Position numbers and translations under genes: made by a program. From contig NZ_BPUO01000003.1 of the NCBI RefSeq assembly GCF_022179805.1, positions 372,001-436,000 of the forward strand: DNA of 64,000 bases. The letters run 5' to 3'. Within the stretch, counting starts at the first letter, position 1. The number at the start of each line of letters is the position of its first letter. Under the pieces are notes generated by a model. The model was not told the origin of the DNA, searched no databases, and saw only the letters and a program-made list of their open reading frames with translations. The stretch is from Cupriavidus pauculus (GTDB lineage Bacteria; Pseudomonadota; Gammaproteobacteria; Burkholderiales; Burkholderiaceae). Positions 24,980 through 35,023 of this stretch are shown piece after piece.

Positions 24980-26899
24980 TCAGGCGATGCTGACCAGCGT
25001 GTCGAAGATCGTGCTGGCCGCCTGGATGACCTTGGCATTGGCCTGGTACAACTGCTGGAACTTCAGCAGGTTCACGGTTTCCTCGTCCATGTTCACGCCC
25101 GACACCGATTGCTGGGCCGTGTAGATCTGGTTCGTGATGCTGTCCTGCGACGTCGATGCGATATCGGTCGACTTGGCCTTGCTGCCCACGTCGTTGACCA
25201 GCTGCGCGTACGCGTCGTTGAAGCTCGACGTGCCGTTGATGGTCTTGGCGGTCTGCAGCTTGGCCAGCTTGAGCATGTTGCCGTTGTCCGACACCGCGCC
25301 CGTGTTGTTCGACAGCGTGAACGTATCGCCATTCTGCGGCGTCCCGTTGAAGCTGAACGTCATGCCGCCGATCGTGAAGTCCACGCCGTTGGCCGTGGTC
25401 GTCGGGGCCGGCTGCGGTGCCAGCGGCGTGCCGGCTGCGTCCGAGAACACATACGCCGACGTTGCCGAGTTGTACTTCACCGTCAGCGGGCCGGTCAGCA
25501 GCGTGAACGGCGACGACACGTTGGACATCGAAGCCTTGACCGTACCGGTGTTCTGCGTGCTGGCATCGGCGCGAGCCGGCGACGATGCCGCGATCTTGGC
25601 AGGGTCGGTGATCAGCGAGTTGAAGCCGGCGGCGGCATTGCGCGTGGGCTGGATCTCGAACGAATCGTTGGCGTTCATCGCCACGTTGACGCTGACCGTG
25701 AAGCCATCGGCCGTCAGCGACATCGGGAACGTGGCCGAACCGGCCGCCTGGGAACCCACAACCTTGTTGTCCGACTGGCGAATCAGGTTGTAGTTGGTGC
25801 CGTCGAACTTCAGCGTGTAGTCGCTGGTGGTCAGGCTGCCGGCGTTGTCGATGGTTGCGGTGGCAATGGCGGCCGAGGTGTTCTTGTCGTTCTTGAACAC
25901 GGTAGCCGTACCCAGCGCGAATACGTCGCCGCCGATTGCGCCGTTCAGGTCGATACCGAGCTTGTGCTGGGCGTTGACGGTCTGGCCGATGGCCAGCGAC
26001 AGGCGGCCAATGGCGTTCTGCGCCGTATCGAGGGATTCCGAGCGGAAGCGCAGCAGGCCACCGATCGAACCGCCGGTCAGCGTGCTTTCCTCGGCTTCGA
26101 TCGAGTTGCCGTTCGGCAGCGTGTAGGCGATGGTGGTACGGCTCGGATCGGCCGACGATGGCACGGCCTTGATGTCGTACGAATCGGAGCCCATCACCAG
26201 CGGCTGGCCGTTGCCGACGAACACGTTGTACGTGCCGCCGTCCTGCACCACCACCTTGGCGCCAACCAGTTCGGTCAGCTTGCTCACTGCCTGGTCGCGC
26301 TGGTCCAGCAGGTCGTTCGGCGCGTGGCCGCCCGACGCGGCGGTCATGCGCGAGATTTCCTTGTTCAGGCTGGCGATCTGCTTGGTGTAGTCGTTGACTT
26401 GCGTCACCGTCGACGTCAGCTGCGTGTTGATGCCGTCCTGCAGTTGCTTGAAGTAGTCGCTCGACGACTTGATCTGGCCCGCCAGCGCCTGCGTGGCGGA
26501 GATCATGCCCTGGCGCGTGGCCGGGTCAGCCGGCGTATCGGACACAGCCTGCACGGCCGCGAAGAACTTCTGCATCAACGGTGCCAGGCCGCCCTTCTCG
26601 TCGGCCAGCAGGTTGTCGACCTGGCGAATCTGGTCCGCGTACGTCGACAGGTCGAAGCTTGCCGACGTGGCACCGCGCAACTGGCCGGTCAGGAAGCCGT
26701 CGTACACGCGCTGCACGGTGATGGTGTTCGAGCCCTGGCCGTAGAAGCCTGCGCCGGTAGCCTGGCCGCCAGCCGACGCGATGATCGTGTTCTGGCGCGT
26801 ATAGCCAACGGTGGCCGCGTTGCTGAAGTTGTGGCCGACCGTGGTAAGCCCGTTCTGGGCAACGTTCAGGCCCGAAAGACCAATATTAAACAGAGACAT
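24980..26899 (-). CDS. flgK: Flagellar hook-associated protein FlgK (HAP1)
   Basis: This 639-residue protein starts at ATG 26899 with the classical MSLFNIGLSGLNVAQNGLTT and a flagellar rod-type motif (VGHNFSNAATVGYTRQ). The C-terminus (VNMDEETVNLLKFQQLYQAN followed by AKVIQAASTIFDTLVSIA) is the axial-protein signature. It caps the hook and connects it to FlgL. A sigma-28-type promoter lies 66 bases upstream (26965-26992), so flgKL can be expressed late, separately from flgB-J. A long hairpin repeat lies between flgJ and this promoter. Confidence 0.97.
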   Translation of the reverse strand: MSLFNIGLSGLNVAQNGLTTVGHNFSNAATVGYTRQNTIIASAGGQATGAGFYGQGSNTITVQRVYDGFLTGQLRGATSASFDLSTYADQIRQVDNLLADEKGGLAPLMQKFFAAVQAVSDTPADPATRQGMISATQALAGQIKSSSDYFKQLQDGINTQLTSTVTQVNDYTKQIASLNKEISRMTAASGGHAPNDLLDQRDQAVSKLTELVGAKVVVQDGGTYNVFVGNGQPLVMGSDSYDIKAVPSSADPSRTTIAYTLPNGNSIEAEESTLTGGSIGGLLRFRSESLDTAQNAIGRLSLAIGQTVNAQHKLGIDLNGAIGGDVFALGTATVFKNDKNTSAAIATATIDNAGSLTTSDYTLKFDGTNYNLIRQSDNKVVGSQAAGSATFPMSLTADGFTVSVNVAMNANDSFEIQPTRNAAAGFNSLITDPAKIAASSPARADASTQNTGTVKASMSNVSSPFTLLTGPLTVKYNSATSAYVFSDAAGTPLAPQPAPTTTANGVDFTIGGMTFSFNGTPQNGDTFTLSNNTGAVSDNGNMLKLAKLQTAKTINGTSSFNDAYAQLVNDVGSKAKSTDIASTSQDSITNQIYTAQQSVSGVNMDEETVNLLKFQQLYQANAKVIQAASTIFDTLVSIA

Positions 26900-26964
26900 G
26901 TTCGTCTGACTCCGGATCGAATGGCTGGCCAGCGGCAAACGGCCGACGGCGGTGGATGTGTTGG

Positions 26965-26992
26965 TTATCGGCGTGAAGGGGGCACGACTTTA
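26965..26992 (-). promoter_or_regulatory. Sigma-28 (FliA) promoter for flgKL
   Basis: The minus strand carries TAAAG (26992-26988), 15 bases, and a perfect GCCGATAA (26972-26965), matching the FliA consensus TAAAGTTT-N11-GCCGATAA apart from the TTT and one extra spacer base. It is about 66 bases before the flgK start. Confidence 0.82.
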
Positions 26993-27107
26993 GCGCCGCA
27001 ATGGCCACGAATGCATCCAGATTGTGAGCATGCACTTTCATGAAAAGCCTCATCACAAAGCCGAACAGCGCGACGGTTGGCGGTCGCGCGTGGGGTGAAA
27101 TCTGTAG

Positions 27108-27150
27108 GGTGTTCTCCCCTCTCCCGCGACGCGGCAGAGGGGAGAACACC
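27108..27150. repeat. Long intergenic hairpin between flgJ and flgK
   Basis: There are perfect 15-base arms (GGTGTTCTCCCCTCT and its complement), with an inner CCGC/GCGG stem. It belongs to the CCCCTCTCC hairpin group. In the minus-strand transcript it follows the flgJ stop (27168) within 20 bases but has no T-run, so it could slow 3' decay or weakly separate flgJ from flgK. Confidence 0.85.
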
Positions 27151-27167
27151 AAATCAAACGGCAAAAA

Positions 27168-28190
27168 CTATGCCGACACCTTCTTCATGATCCGTACCAG
27201 CTTCTCGCCATACGCCGGATCCGTGGCATACCCTGCCCGCTGCAGCCCGTGGGCGGCTTCCTCGGCGTTCGAGGCGCTCACCACGCCGGCGTAGCGCGGG
27301 TTGTTGGTGATCAGGTTGGCGTAGTCACGGCAGGCTTCGTCATACGAGCCATAGGCCCGGAACTTCGCGCGTACCTTCTGCGGCTGGCCGTCCACGTATT
27401 CGGTGGTCAGGATCTCGGTGGTCGGGCCCTTCCAGTTGGCGCCGGCCTTGATGCCGAACACGTTGAAGGACGTCGTGCCATCGGGATTGCGGATCTCGCG
27501 GCGACCCCAGCCCGACTCCAGCGCGGCCTGGCCCACGATCAGCTTGGCAGGCACGCCCGAAGCGCGCGATGCGGCCATGGCGGGTTCGGCCAGGCGGTTG
27601 ACGAAGTTGCTGATGTGCTCGGGCGAATCGTCCGGCAACTGGCCCAGCTGGTTCTGGCCATTGCCTTGCCAGTCGGCCTGATTCTGGTACTGGCGTACGC
27701 CTGCGGTCGGGTTCCATGCGCCGCCCGGCAGCGTCGTGCCCACGGGAGGTGGGCCATCGGCATCGGTAGCACCGCGGCTGTCCAGCATCTGCGCCATCTG
27801 CGCGTCACGTGCGCTGGCGCCAGTGATGCCACCGGCCGCGTTCATGCCGGCCGGCAGTTGCGTGCCCGTGGCGCGCGCCAGCTGGCGGATCATCACATCG
27901 GCCAGGCCGATGCCGCGCGACGACAGCTGCTGCGACATCTGCTGGTCCATCATCGACATGTAGAGCTTGGTCTGCTCGTTGTCGAAGAGTCCGTCCGATG
28001 GCGTGGCGTCGCGCATGCTCTTGAGCACCATCTGCGTGAACACCGCCTCGAACTGCTTGGCGGCTGCCTGCAGCGTCGTGGAGTTGTTGCCCGCGCGGGC
28101 CTGGTTCTTCAGCGCTTCGAACCCCTGGGTGTCCAGGGCGAAACGCTGCGATACATCGGCCTGCGCGCCAAGCGTGGTACCCGCCGCCAT
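27168..28190 (-). CDS. flgJ: Rod-assembly protein / peptidoglycan hydrolase FlgJ
   Basis: This 340-residue protein has the two domains of proteobacterial FlgJ. The N-terminal rod-capping part (AAAKQFEAVFTQMVLKSMRD, with FDNEQTKLYMSMMDQQMSQQ) is followed by a Gly/Pro-rich linker. The C-terminal glucosaminidase-type muramidase (LIVGQAALESGWGRREI, with the catalytic Glu) follows from about residue 190. It opens the peptidoglycan layer so the rod can pass. Its start overlaps the flgI stop by a base, which is typical of tight flg operon organisation. Confidence 0.96.
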   Translation of the reverse strand: MAAGTTLGAQADVSQRFALDTQGFEALKNQARAGNNSTTLQAAAKQFEAVFTQMVLKSMRDATPSDGLFDNEQTKLYMSMMDQQMSQQLSSRGIGLADVMIRQLARATGTQLPAGMNAAGGITGASARDAQMAQMLDSRGATDADGPPPVGTTLPGGAWNPTAGVRQYQNQADWQGNGQNQLGQLPDDSPEHISNFVNRLAEPAMAASRASGVPAKLIVGQAALESGWGRREIRNPDGTTSFNVFGIKAGANWKGPTTEILTTEYVDGQPQKVRAKFRAYGSYDEACRDYANLITNNPRYAGVVSASNAEEAAHGLQRAGYATDPAYGEKLVRIMKKVSA

Positions 28191-29374
28191 CAGATGATCT
28201 CCAGTTCGGCGCGCAGCGCGCCAGCGGCACGCATGGCTTCCAGGATGGTCTGCAGGTCGGCCGGCGTGGCGCCGAGCGCGTTCAGGCCTTTGACCACGGC
28301 GGCCAGCGATGCGCCTGCCTTCACGATCTGCAGTGATCCACCGTCGCGCTTCAGGTCGATCTGCGACACCGGCGCCACCACGGTCTGGCCCTGGCTGAAC
28401 GGCGCCGGCTGGCTGATCACCGGCTGGGTGTTGATCACCACCGACAGGTTGCCGTGCGCAATCGCGCAGTCTTCCACGGTCACGGTCTGGTTCATCACGA
28501 TCGACCCGGTACGGGCGTTCAGGATGACCTTGGCAGCGGCCTTGGCCGGCGTGACGTCGATGTTCTCCACGCGGGCCATGAAGCCCACGCGAGCCGTCGG
28601 CGTCTGCGGCGTGCGTACCTGCACCACGCGGCCGTCCATGGCGGCGGCAGTGCCCGGGCCAAGATTGCGGTTGATCGCTTCGACCACGCGCTCGGCGGTG
28701 CCGAAATCGGTGTCCTTCAGCTCCAGGTTCATGTAGCCGCCTTCGGGCTGGAACGACGGCACCGCGCGCTCGACGATGGCGCCGTTGGCGATGCGGCCCA
28801 CGGCGAGCTGGTTGATCTGGACCTTGCTGCCGTTGGCCGACGCACCCGCGCCGCCCACCAGCATGTTGCCCTGCGCGATGGCGTACACCTGGCCGTCGGC
28901 GCCCTTGAGCGGCGTCATCAGCAGCGTGCCGCCGCGCAGGCTCTTGGCGTTACCCATCGACGAGACCACCACGTCCATCTGGCTGCCCGGCTGGGCGTAG
29001 GCCGGCAGCGAGGCGGTCACCATCACGGCGGCCACGTTCTTGAGCTGCATGTTCTTGCCGGCCGGCAGCGTGATTCCAAGCTGCGACAGCATGTTGCTCA
29101 AGCTCTGCGTGGTGAACGGCGTCTGCATGGTCTGGTCGCCGGTGTTGTCCAGGCCGACGACCAGGCCGTAGCCCACCAGCGGGTTGTCGCGCACGCCCTG
29201 GAACGTGGCCAGGTTCTTCAGGCGTTCCGCATGCGCGGCGCCCGCGCCCAGGCCCAGTACGAGCAGGAGCAGCAGGCAGGCAAAAGATACCGCGCGACCT
29301 GAGCGGGAAATGCGGCCGGGCGGGGTGCCAAAAAACGAGCCTGGCTTTTGGAAAGGCATCGGAGGCAGAAACAT
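28190..29374 (-). CDS. flgI: Flagellar P-ring protein FlgI
   Basis: This 394-residue periplasmic protein forms the P ring around the rod in the peptidoglycan. It has a long N-terminal region with a signal peptide ([20 protein letters not shown], cleaved after HA). The mature start is [20 protein letters not shown], highly conserved, and [13 protein letters not shown] follows. The C-terminus is [20 protein letters not shown]. The start is uncertain: ATG 29374, which I list, overlaps flgH; ATG 29359 is also possible, and neither has a strong ribosome-binding site. The frame is open to 29476 through flgH codons. Confidence 0.95.
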   Translation of the reverse strand: MFLPPMPFQKPGSFFGTPPGRISRSGRAVSFACLLLLLVLGLGAGAAHAERLKNLATFQGVRDNPLVGYGLVVGLDNTGDQTMQTPFTTQSLSNMLSQLGITLPAGKNMQLKNVAAVMVTASLPAYAQPGSQMDVVVSSMGNAKSLRGGTLLMTPLKGADGQVYAIAQGNMLVGGAGASANGSKVQINQLAVGRIANGAIVERAVPSFQPEGGYMNLELKDTDFGTAERVVEAINRNLGPGTAAAMDGRVVQVRTPQTPTARVGFMARVENIDVTPAKAAAKVILNARTGSIVMNQTVTVEDCAIAHGNLSVVINTQPVISQPAPFSQGQTVVAPVSQIDLKRDGGSLQIVKAGASLAAVVKGLNALGATPADLQTILEAMRAAGALRAELEII

Positions 29375-29381
29375 GGCGGGA

Positions 29382-30086
29382 TCAGAACGGTAAGACATTG
29401 AGGAAGAAGCGCTGCAGCCAGCCCATGTTCTGCGCCTCGTCGATATACCCCTTTGCGGTGTATTCGATGCGCGCATCCGCCACCTGGGTGGACGGCACTG
29501 CGTTGTCGCCGGTAATCGTGCGCGGATTGACCACGCCAGAGAAGCGAATGAACTCCGCGCCCTGGTTGATGGCCATCTGCTTTTCGCCGGACACCACCAG
29601 GTTGCCGTTCGGCAGCACCTCCAGCACCGTGACGGTGATGGTGCCGTTGAAGGTGTTGGCAGCGGTGGCGCCGCCGCCGGCCTTCAACGAATTGGTGCCG
29701 TTCACGTCGGCGTTCTGGCTGGTGCCGAACAATCCGGCCAGCGCACGCGGCACCGCATTGAACGCCAGCGTGGTGCTGCCGGTGCGGTTGGCGTTGGTGG
29801 CGGAGTTCTTGCTCGCGTTGACGTTCTCACTGATCACGATGGTGAGAATGTCGCCAACGTTACGCGGCCGCCGATCCTCGAACAGCGGATTACCCGCGTA
29901 CGAGGATGCGTAGATCGAGCCCGTTGCAGGGCCCATCGCGCGCGGCTCGGCGCGTGCGGTGGTGGGCATCTGCACCAGCGGCTCCTTGGGCATCATGGCG
30001 CAGCCGCCGCTTGCCAGCGCGGCCAGGCCGACGATGACACGAACGACGATTGCACCGATGCGATACTGCGTGGCGGCCATGATCAT
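29382..30086 (-). CDS. flgH: Flagellar L-ring lipoprotein FlgH
   Basis: This 234-residue outer-membrane lipoprotein has a lipobox at residues 25-28 region (LASGGC). Typical features are [40 protein letters not shown] and the C-terminal [20 protein letters not shown] followed by [14 protein letters not shown]. It forms the L ring in the outer membrane. ATG 30086 (AAGGACGGGA upstream) is used; ATG 30080 is an alternative. It is followed directly by flgI. Confidence 0.97.
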   Translation of the reverse strand: MIMAATQYRIGAIVVRVIVGLAALASGGCAMMPKEPLVQMPTTARAEPRAMGPATGSIYASSYAGNPLFEDRRPRNVGDILTIVISENVNASKNSATNANRTGSTTLAFNAVPRALAGLFGTSQNADVNGTNSLKAGGGATAANTFNGTITVTVLEVLPNGNLVVSGEKQMAINQGAEFIRFSGVVNPRTITGDNAVPSTQVADARIEYTAKGYIDEAQNMGWLQRFFLNVLPF

Positions 30087-30094
30087 TCCCGTCC

Positions 30095-30880
30095 TTAACC
30101 CATCTGGCTCAGGCGCTGCAGCATCTGGTCGGACGTCTGCACCGCCTTGCTGTTGATTTCGTAAGCGCGCTGGGTCTGGATCATGCTGACCAGTTCTTCC
30201 ACCACGTTCACGTTCGACGCTTCGACGTAGTTGTTCTGCAGCGTGCCGGCGCCGTTCAGGCCAGGCACCGAGGTGTTCGGCGCGCCCGAGGCATCGGTCT
30301 GCACGTACAGGTTCTCGCCCAGGCTTTCCAGGCCGGCCGGGTTCGGGAACGTGGCGAGCTGGATCTGGCCGACGGTGGCGGCGTTGGTCGAGCCCGGCTG
30401 CATCACGGTCACCGTGCCGTCGCGTGCCACGTTCACCGACGTGTAGTTGGCCGGCAGCGTGATGGCCGGGTTCAGCACGAAGCCGCTCGACGTCACGAGC
30501 TGGCCGTTCGGATCCACCTGGAACGAGCCGTCACGCGTGTACGAGGTGGTGCCGTCGGGCATCGTCACCTGGAAGAAGCCCTGGCCGATGATGGCCACGT
30601 CGCGCGAGTTGCCCGTCTGCGTCGGGTTGCCTTGCGTATGGATGCGTTCCGTGGCCACGGGGCGCACGCCGGTACCCAGCTGCATGCCCGACGGCAGCAC
30701 GGTCTGGTCCGACGACAGCGCGCCAGGCTGGCGGATCGTCTGGTACATCAGTTCCTCGAACACCGCGCGGCTGCGCTTGAAGCCCGTGGTCGACACGTTG
30801 GCCAGGTTGTTCGAGATCACGTCCATCTGCGTCTGCTGCGCATCGAGGCCGGTCTTGGCGATCCAGAGAGAGCGAATCAT
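30095..30880 (-). CDS. flgG: Distal rod protein FlgG
   Basis: This 261-residue axial protein starts at ATG 30880 with [20 protein letters not shown], followed by [20 protein letters not shown], the flagellar basal-body rod signature. The C-terminus is [20 protein letters not shown]. It builds the distal rod that passes the P and L rings. The frame is open another 30 codons upstream, but FlgG family members begin at this Met and AGGACAACTCC lies just before it. It lies 8 bases from flgH. Confidence 0.97.
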   Translation of the reverse strand: MIRSLWIAKTGLDAQQTQMDVISNNLANVSTTGFKRSRAVFEELMYQTIRQPGALSSDQTVLPSGMQLGTGVRPVATERIHTQGNPTQTGNSRDVAIIGQGFFQVTMPDGTTSYTRDGSFQVDPNGQLVTSSGFVLNPAITLPANYTSVNVARDGTVTVMQPGSTNAATVGQIQLATFPNPAGLESLGENLYVQTDASGAPNTSVPGLNGAGTLQNNYVEASNVNVVEELVSMIQTQRAYEINSKAVQTSDQMLQRLSQMG

Positions 30881-30932
30881 GGAGTTGTCCTGGTTCGAAA
30901 ATTCGTTGTGCGTGCGATCGATACCGCGCGCG

Positions 30933-31676
30933 TCAGTTGTTCGACAGCAGCGCGTTGGCGCGCTGGTCATTGGTATCGGCGCCCGAGATCATCTTCATCT
31001 GCATCTCGAAGCGGCGCGCGTTGGCGATCATGTCCACCATGGCCTCGACCGGGTTGACGTTACTGCCTTCGAGCGCGCCGGAGATCACGCGCACATTGGG
31101 GTCCTGCTGCAGCGCGTCCACGCCGGGACGCAGCCGGAAGTAGCCGTCGTCGCCACGTGCCAGCCCTTCGGGCGGCGGCGTGACCACGCGCAGCTTGCCA
31201 ACCTGCGCCAGCCCGTTGGCGGCTTCGCCCGGACCACGCACCACGACGCTGCCGTCCGTGCCGATCGACACGGACGAGCCCGGCGGGATGGCCACGGGGC
31301 CACCGTCGCCCAGCACCGGACGTCCGTTCGACGTCTGGAGCTGGCCGTCGGCCGACACCTGCAGCGAACCCGCGCGGGTGTAGGCCTCGGAGCCGTCGGG
31401 CATCTGCACCGCCAGCCAGCCGTTGCCCTGCAGGGCCACGTCGAGATCGCGGCCGGTGTAGGTCAGCGGACCGGCCTTCATGTCGGCGCCGGGCGTGGAC
31501 GCGAGCGTGTAGGCACGCGTCTGCGTTTCCTGGCCCTGCACCGGCACTGCGCGGTACAGGTTCACCTGCGCCTTGAAGGCCGGCGTGGAGGCGTTGGCCA
31601 GGTTGTTCGATACCGCGGCCTGCTGGTCGAGTATCTGTTTGGCGCCCGACAGGGCGGTGTAGATCATGCGGTCCAT
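30933..31676 (-). CDS. flgF: Proximal rod protein FlgF
   Basis: This 247-residue rod protein begins [20 protein letters not shown] and has [20 protein letters not shown] as rod signature. The [20 protein letters not shown] middle part is typical of FlgF. The C-terminal [20 protein letters not shown] is the axial coiled-coil end. It forms part of the proximal rod. It lies between flgE and flgG with short gaps in the same orientation. Confidence 0.97.
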   Translation of the reverse strand: MDRMIYTALSGAKQILDQQAAVSNNLANASTPAFKAQVNLYRAVPVQGQETQTRAYTLASTPGADMKAGPLTYTGRDLDVALQGNGWLAVQMPDGSEAYTRAGSLQVSADGQLQTSNGRPVLGDGGPVAIPPGSSVSIGTDGSVVVRGPGEAANGLAQVGKLRVVTPPPEGLARGDDGYFRLRPGVDALQQDPNVRVISGALEGSNVNPVEAMVDMIANARRFEMQMKMISGADTNDQRANALLSNN

Positions 31677-31704
31677 GGCGAATGCTCAGGGCTTGGCGCG
31701 TCGA

Positions 31705-32949
31705 TCAGATGTTCACCAGGGTCTGCAGGACGGTGTCCTGCGCCTTGATGGTCTGGGCGTTGGCCTGGTAGTTGCGCTGTGCCACGATCAGGTTCACCAG
31801 CTGGCCGGACAGGTCGACGTTCGACTCTTCCACGGCATTCGACTTCAGCTTGCCCATCGCGCCGCCGGCCGTGCCCAGCAGTTCCTGGCCCGACGCACCG
31901 GTGGCGGACCACACGTTGTCGCCTTCGGGCTTCAGGCCTTCGACGTTGCCGAACGAAGCCATCGCGATCTGGCCCAGCGACATCGTCTTCTCGTTCGAGT
32001 ACGAGCCCGTGATCGTGCCGTCTTCGTTCACCGAGAAGCCGGTCAGCGCGCCCGACGTGTAGCCGTTCTGCACGATGCTCTTCGGGTCGTTGTCGGCGCC
32101 GAACTGCGTGGAGCCCGTCAGGTTCAGCTGGGCCGTCATCGGCAGCGCGCCGTTCTGGGCCGGCAGCGTGATATTCGGCATGGTGGCGTTGGTCGGCGCA
32201 GCCAGCTTGCCGCTGGAGTCGAACGACAGCGTGACCGTCTGCAGCACGGTGCCGTTGGGGTCGGTGACGTTCATCGTCCAGTCGTTACCGCCGAATGCAT
32301 TGGTCGGTGCCGGTGCAACGGGCGGGCCCGCCACCACCGACTTGCCGAAGTACGCGGTCAGCTGCTGCTTGTTGCCCAGCGAGTCGTACGCGGTCATCGA
32401 CGTGCTGTAGCTGAACATCGTCGAATCGGGCTTAACGGTGGCGGTGCTGTTGAACACGCTGGTCGGCACGGCGCTGCGCGAGTCGAGCTGGAACTGGGCC
32501 GCGATGTTCGTGGTGGCTTGGGGCGGCATCTGCGCGTTGCTGATCACGATCGGCTGCGGTGCCACGCCGCCGGCGGTGGAGCCCGCCGGGTAGCCGGTGA
32601 CCTGCAGGCCGGTGGCGTTCACCAGGCGGCCGTCGTCCAGGCGGTTGAGCTGGCCGTTACGCGAGTAGAACACCTGGCCGTCCGGGTTGGTCAGGCGGAA
32701 GAAGCCATTGCCGTTGCTGATGGCCACGTCGAGATTGCGGCCCGACGTCGAGACGTTGCCGTTGGTGAAAGACTGCACCACCGCGTTCACGCGCGTGCCC
32801 AGGCCGATCTTCGAGCCTGCGTACACGTCCGCGAACTGCGCGGTCGATTGCTTGAACCCAACGGTGTTCGCGTTGGCGATGTTGTTACCGATCACGTCCA
32901 GGTTGGACGCCGCGGCATTGAGGCCGCTTACCCCTTGACCAAAACCCAT
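31705..32949 (-). CDS. flgE: Flagellar hook protein FlgE
   Basis: This 414-residue protein starts GFGQGVSGLNAAASNLDVIG followed by NNIANANTVGFKQSTAQFAD, the axial-protein motif, and ends VDLSGQLVNLIVAQRNYQAN then AQTIKAQDTVLQTLVNI. The centre contains the hook domains with a GNDWTMNVTDPNG segment. It polymerises into the universal-joint hook, exported by the flagellar type III apparatus. GGGGAAACATC lies before ATG 32949. It follows flgD by 81 bases. Confidence 0.97.
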   Translation of the reverse strand: MGFGQGVSGLNAAASNLDVIGNNIANANTVGFKQSTAQFADVYAGSKIGLGTRVNAVVQSFTNGNVSTSGRNLDVAISNGNGFFRLTNPDGQVFYSRNGQLNRLDDGRLVNATGLQVTGYPAGSTAGGVAPQPIVISNAQMPPQATTNIAAQFQLDSRSAVPTSVFNSTATVKPDSTMFSYSTSMTAYDSLGNKQQLTAYFGKSVVAGPPVAPAPTNAFGGNDWTMNVTDPNGTVLQTVTLSFDSSGKLAAPTNATMPNITLPAQNGALPMTAQLNLTGSTQFGADNDPKSIVQNGYTSGALTGFSVNEDGTITGSYSNEKTMSLGQIAMASFGNVEGLKPEGDNVWSATGASGQELLGTAGGAMGKLKSNAVEESNVDLSGQLVNLIVAQRNYQANAQTIKAQDTVLQTLVNI

Positions 32950-33030
32950 GATGTTTCCCCTAAGTAGGCTGTCGTTCGTGAAATGCCCGCGCGTATGCCC
33001 GGACCGGGTGTTTCGTTATCTGTCTGTCGA

Positions 33031-33699
33031 TCAGGAAATACGGCGCACGTCGTCGACGTTGGCCTTCTTGCCGTCGCCCAGCTCCACCAGCACGCCCGTG
33101 CTGTCGCCGCTGATGGCCTGCACCTTGCCGTAGACCAGCGCGATCGGCGCGACGTCCTTGCCGTCGGCGGTGGCGGTGACCTTGAAGGTGTAGTCGCCGT
33201 TGTCCACCAGGTTGCCCTGGTCGTTCTTGCCGTCCCATGCCACGTCGTGCACGCCGGCTGTCTGGCCCTTCATGTCGATGTTGCGCACCACGTTGCCGTT
33301 CTTGTCCAGCACCTGCACGGTCACGCTGTCGGCCGTCGACGGGATGTCCACGCCGATCTTGCCTGCCACGCCGTCGGTCACGCTCACGTCGGAGCCCGGC
33401 ACCATCACGGTCTTGCCGATCAGGGCGGCGGAGTCCATGGCGCGGCTGGCGGCGGTCTGCGTCAGCAGCTGCGTCATGGTTTCGTTCATGGTCTGCAGGC
33501 CGCTCACGGTGCTGATCTGCGCCAGTTGCGAGGTCAGCTGCGCGTTGTCCATCGGGTTGAGCGGGTCCTGGTTGTTCATCTGCGTGACCAGCATCGTCAG
33601 GAAGTTGCTCTGCAGGTCTGCCGCGCTGGCGCTGCCGCTTTGCAGGGCCTGGTTCACGGCGGCGTTGGAGGTGCTGCTGCCTACGTTCGAAGTTGCCAT
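33031..33699 (-). CDS. flgD: Hook-capping / scaffolding protein FlgD
   Basis: This 222-residue protein has the FlgD N-terminal region (QSNFLTMLVTQMNNQDPLNP, then MDNAQLTSQLAQISTVSGLQ). The C-terminal part has an Ig-like/tudor domain (DMKGQTAGVHDVAWDGKNDQ, then VDNGDYTFKVTATADGK). It caps the growing hook and is then discarded. It is in the conserved order flgB-C-D-E. Confidence 0.96.
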   Translation of the reverse strand: MATSNVGSSTSNAAVNQALQSGSASAADLQSNFLTMLVTQMNNQDPLNPMDNAQLTSQLAQISTVSGLQTMNETMTQLLTQTAASRAMDSAALIGKTVMVPGSDVSVTDGVAGKIGVDIPSTADSVTVQVLDKNGNVVRNIDMKGQTAGVHDVAWDGKNDQGNLVDNGDYTFKVTATADGKDVAPIALVYGKVQAISGDSTGVLVELGDGKKANVDDVRRIS

Positions 33700-33746
33700 G
33701 GTGTTCGGTATGTCCGGGAAGAAGGGTTCGTCGGTATGGGTTGCCG

Positions 33747-34154
33747 TTACTGACCGATGGTCAGCGTCTTGAGCATCATGCTTTTGGCGGTGTTCAGCAC
33801 CTCCACGTTGGCCTGGTACGAACGCGACGCCGAGATCATGTTGACCATCTCTTCCACCGGGTTCACGTTGGGCATCGTCACGTAGCCGTTGGCGTCTGCC
33901 AGCGGATGCGTGGGGTTGTGGATCATGCGTGCGGGCGCGGTGTCTTCCATCACGCCGGCCACCTGCACGCCGCCCACGTCGGTCTGGCCCGGTGTGGGGG
34001 CCATCTCGAAGATCACCTGCTTGGCGCGATACGGCTGGCCGTTCGGCGCCACGGCGCTGTCGGCATTGGCCAGGTTCGACGCGGTCACGTTCATGCGTTG
34101 CGACTGCGCGGCCATGGCCGAGCCGGCCACGTCGAAAATGTTCATGGAGCCCAT
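33747..34154 (-). CDS. flgC: Proximal rod protein FlgC
   Basis: This 135-residue protein begins [20 protein letters not shown] and continues with [20 protein letters not shown], the rod-protein signature. The C-terminal [20 protein letters not shown] and [20 protein letters not shown] are typical. It forms part of the proximal rod with FlgB and FlgF. A second Met three codons in (34145) is a possible start. It lies 22 bases after flgB. Confidence 0.97.
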   Translation of the reverse strand: MGSMNIFDVAGSAMAAQSQRMNVTASNLANADSAVAPNGQPYRAKQVIFEMAPTPGQTDVGGVQVAGVMEDTAPARMIHNPTHPLADANGYVTMPNVNPVEEMVNMISASRSYQANVEVLNTAKSMMLKTLTIGQ

Positions 34155-34176
34155 GGCTTGTCCCTTGTGTCAGCGA

Positions 34177-34590
34177 TCAGTTCTGGATCGCGGACAGCAT
34201 CGTCCGGATCTTGCTGGTCATCACGGTCAAACCCGCTTCGTAGTGCACCGTGTTGTCGGCGAATGCCACGCGCTCGGTGTCCATTTCCACGGTGTTGCCG
34301 TCGATGCTCGACTGCAGCGGAATGCGGTATTGCAGGTCGCGGTCGCTCGTGCTCATGGCAGGCGCCTGCGCGGGCAGGTGACGCGAGGACGTGGTGGACA
34401 GCGAGACGCCGTCGCGCTGCTGGTTGCCGCGCTCCACCGACTGCGACAGCGTGCTGGCGAAGTCGAAGTCGCGGGCCTTGTAGCCCGGCGTATCAGCGTG
34501 GGCGATGTTCGAGGCAATCACCGATTGCCGCTGGGTCCGCAGGCCCAGTGCTTCCTGCTGGAAGCGAAATGCCGCATCGAGTCTGTCCAT
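34177..34590 (-). CDS. flgB: Proximal rod protein FlgB
   Basis: This 137-residue protein has the FlgB features LDAAFRFQQEALGLRTQRQS and VIASNIAHADTPGYKARDFD. The C-terminal VAFADNTVHYEAGLTVMTSK ends in IRTMLSAIQN. It is the first gene of the minus-strand flgB-L cluster, so the main promoter must be in the 34591-35023 divergent gap. AGGAAAGGCAGACACG lies before ATG 34590. Confidence 0.97.
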   Translation of the reverse strand: MDRLDAAFRFQQEALGLRTQRQSVIASNIAHADTPGYKARDFDFASTLSQSVERGNQQRDGVSLSTTSSRHLPAQAPAMSTSDRDLQYRIPLQSSIDGNTVEMDTERVAFADNTVHYEAGLTVMTSKIRTMLSAIQN

Positions 34591-35023
34591 CGTGTCTGCC
34601 TTTCCTGCTATGGCTTCATTTCGGGGAGAGAGCTGCCGTAGACCTGGGTATACGTTCCATATACCGCCCGGCCGGGCTTCTTCAGGGTTGCCATCTTAGG
34701 GGCCGGGTTGTCACGCCAATCGCGCGAATAAGCACGAGAAACCCTTGCATTTCCGGTTCGGTTTCTCGCGCGACGCTGCCTACAATGGCTTCCACTGACT
34801 GGCCCGGGCGACCCGCTTTCCGGCGTGCCCAGGCAGGCCCCACAAGGCTTGCAGGTCAGCGTGCGGCATGGCTTTCGTTCACGGGGAGCGCACGGTCCGC
34901 ACGGTGTGCAGATGTCCAACTGTTGTGCGACGGCAGCGTGCGCCGACCGGGTATACGGGTATACAGAAACAACACCCGCCCGCGAGGTACGCGCCGCCGT
35001 CTCGTCCTTGCTGGGATGACCCT
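34591..35023. promoter_or_regulatory. Divergent flgB / flgA control region
   Basis: These 433 bases carry promoters for flgB (minus) and flgA (plus). A perfect 9-base inverted repeat, CGAGAAACC (34735-34743) and GGTTTCTCG (34760-34768) with 16-base spacer, is a candidate operator, perhaps for the flagellar master regulator. It does not fit the enterobacterial FlhDC consensus well. No gene is seen in the gap. Confidence 0.55.

Noticed and set aside
23726-27043. 1105-codon open frame antisense to flgL and flgK
   Set aside because: It is a shadow frame caused by high GC third positions; translation is Val/Arg/His-rich without any domain, and the opposite strand encodes clear flagellar proteins.
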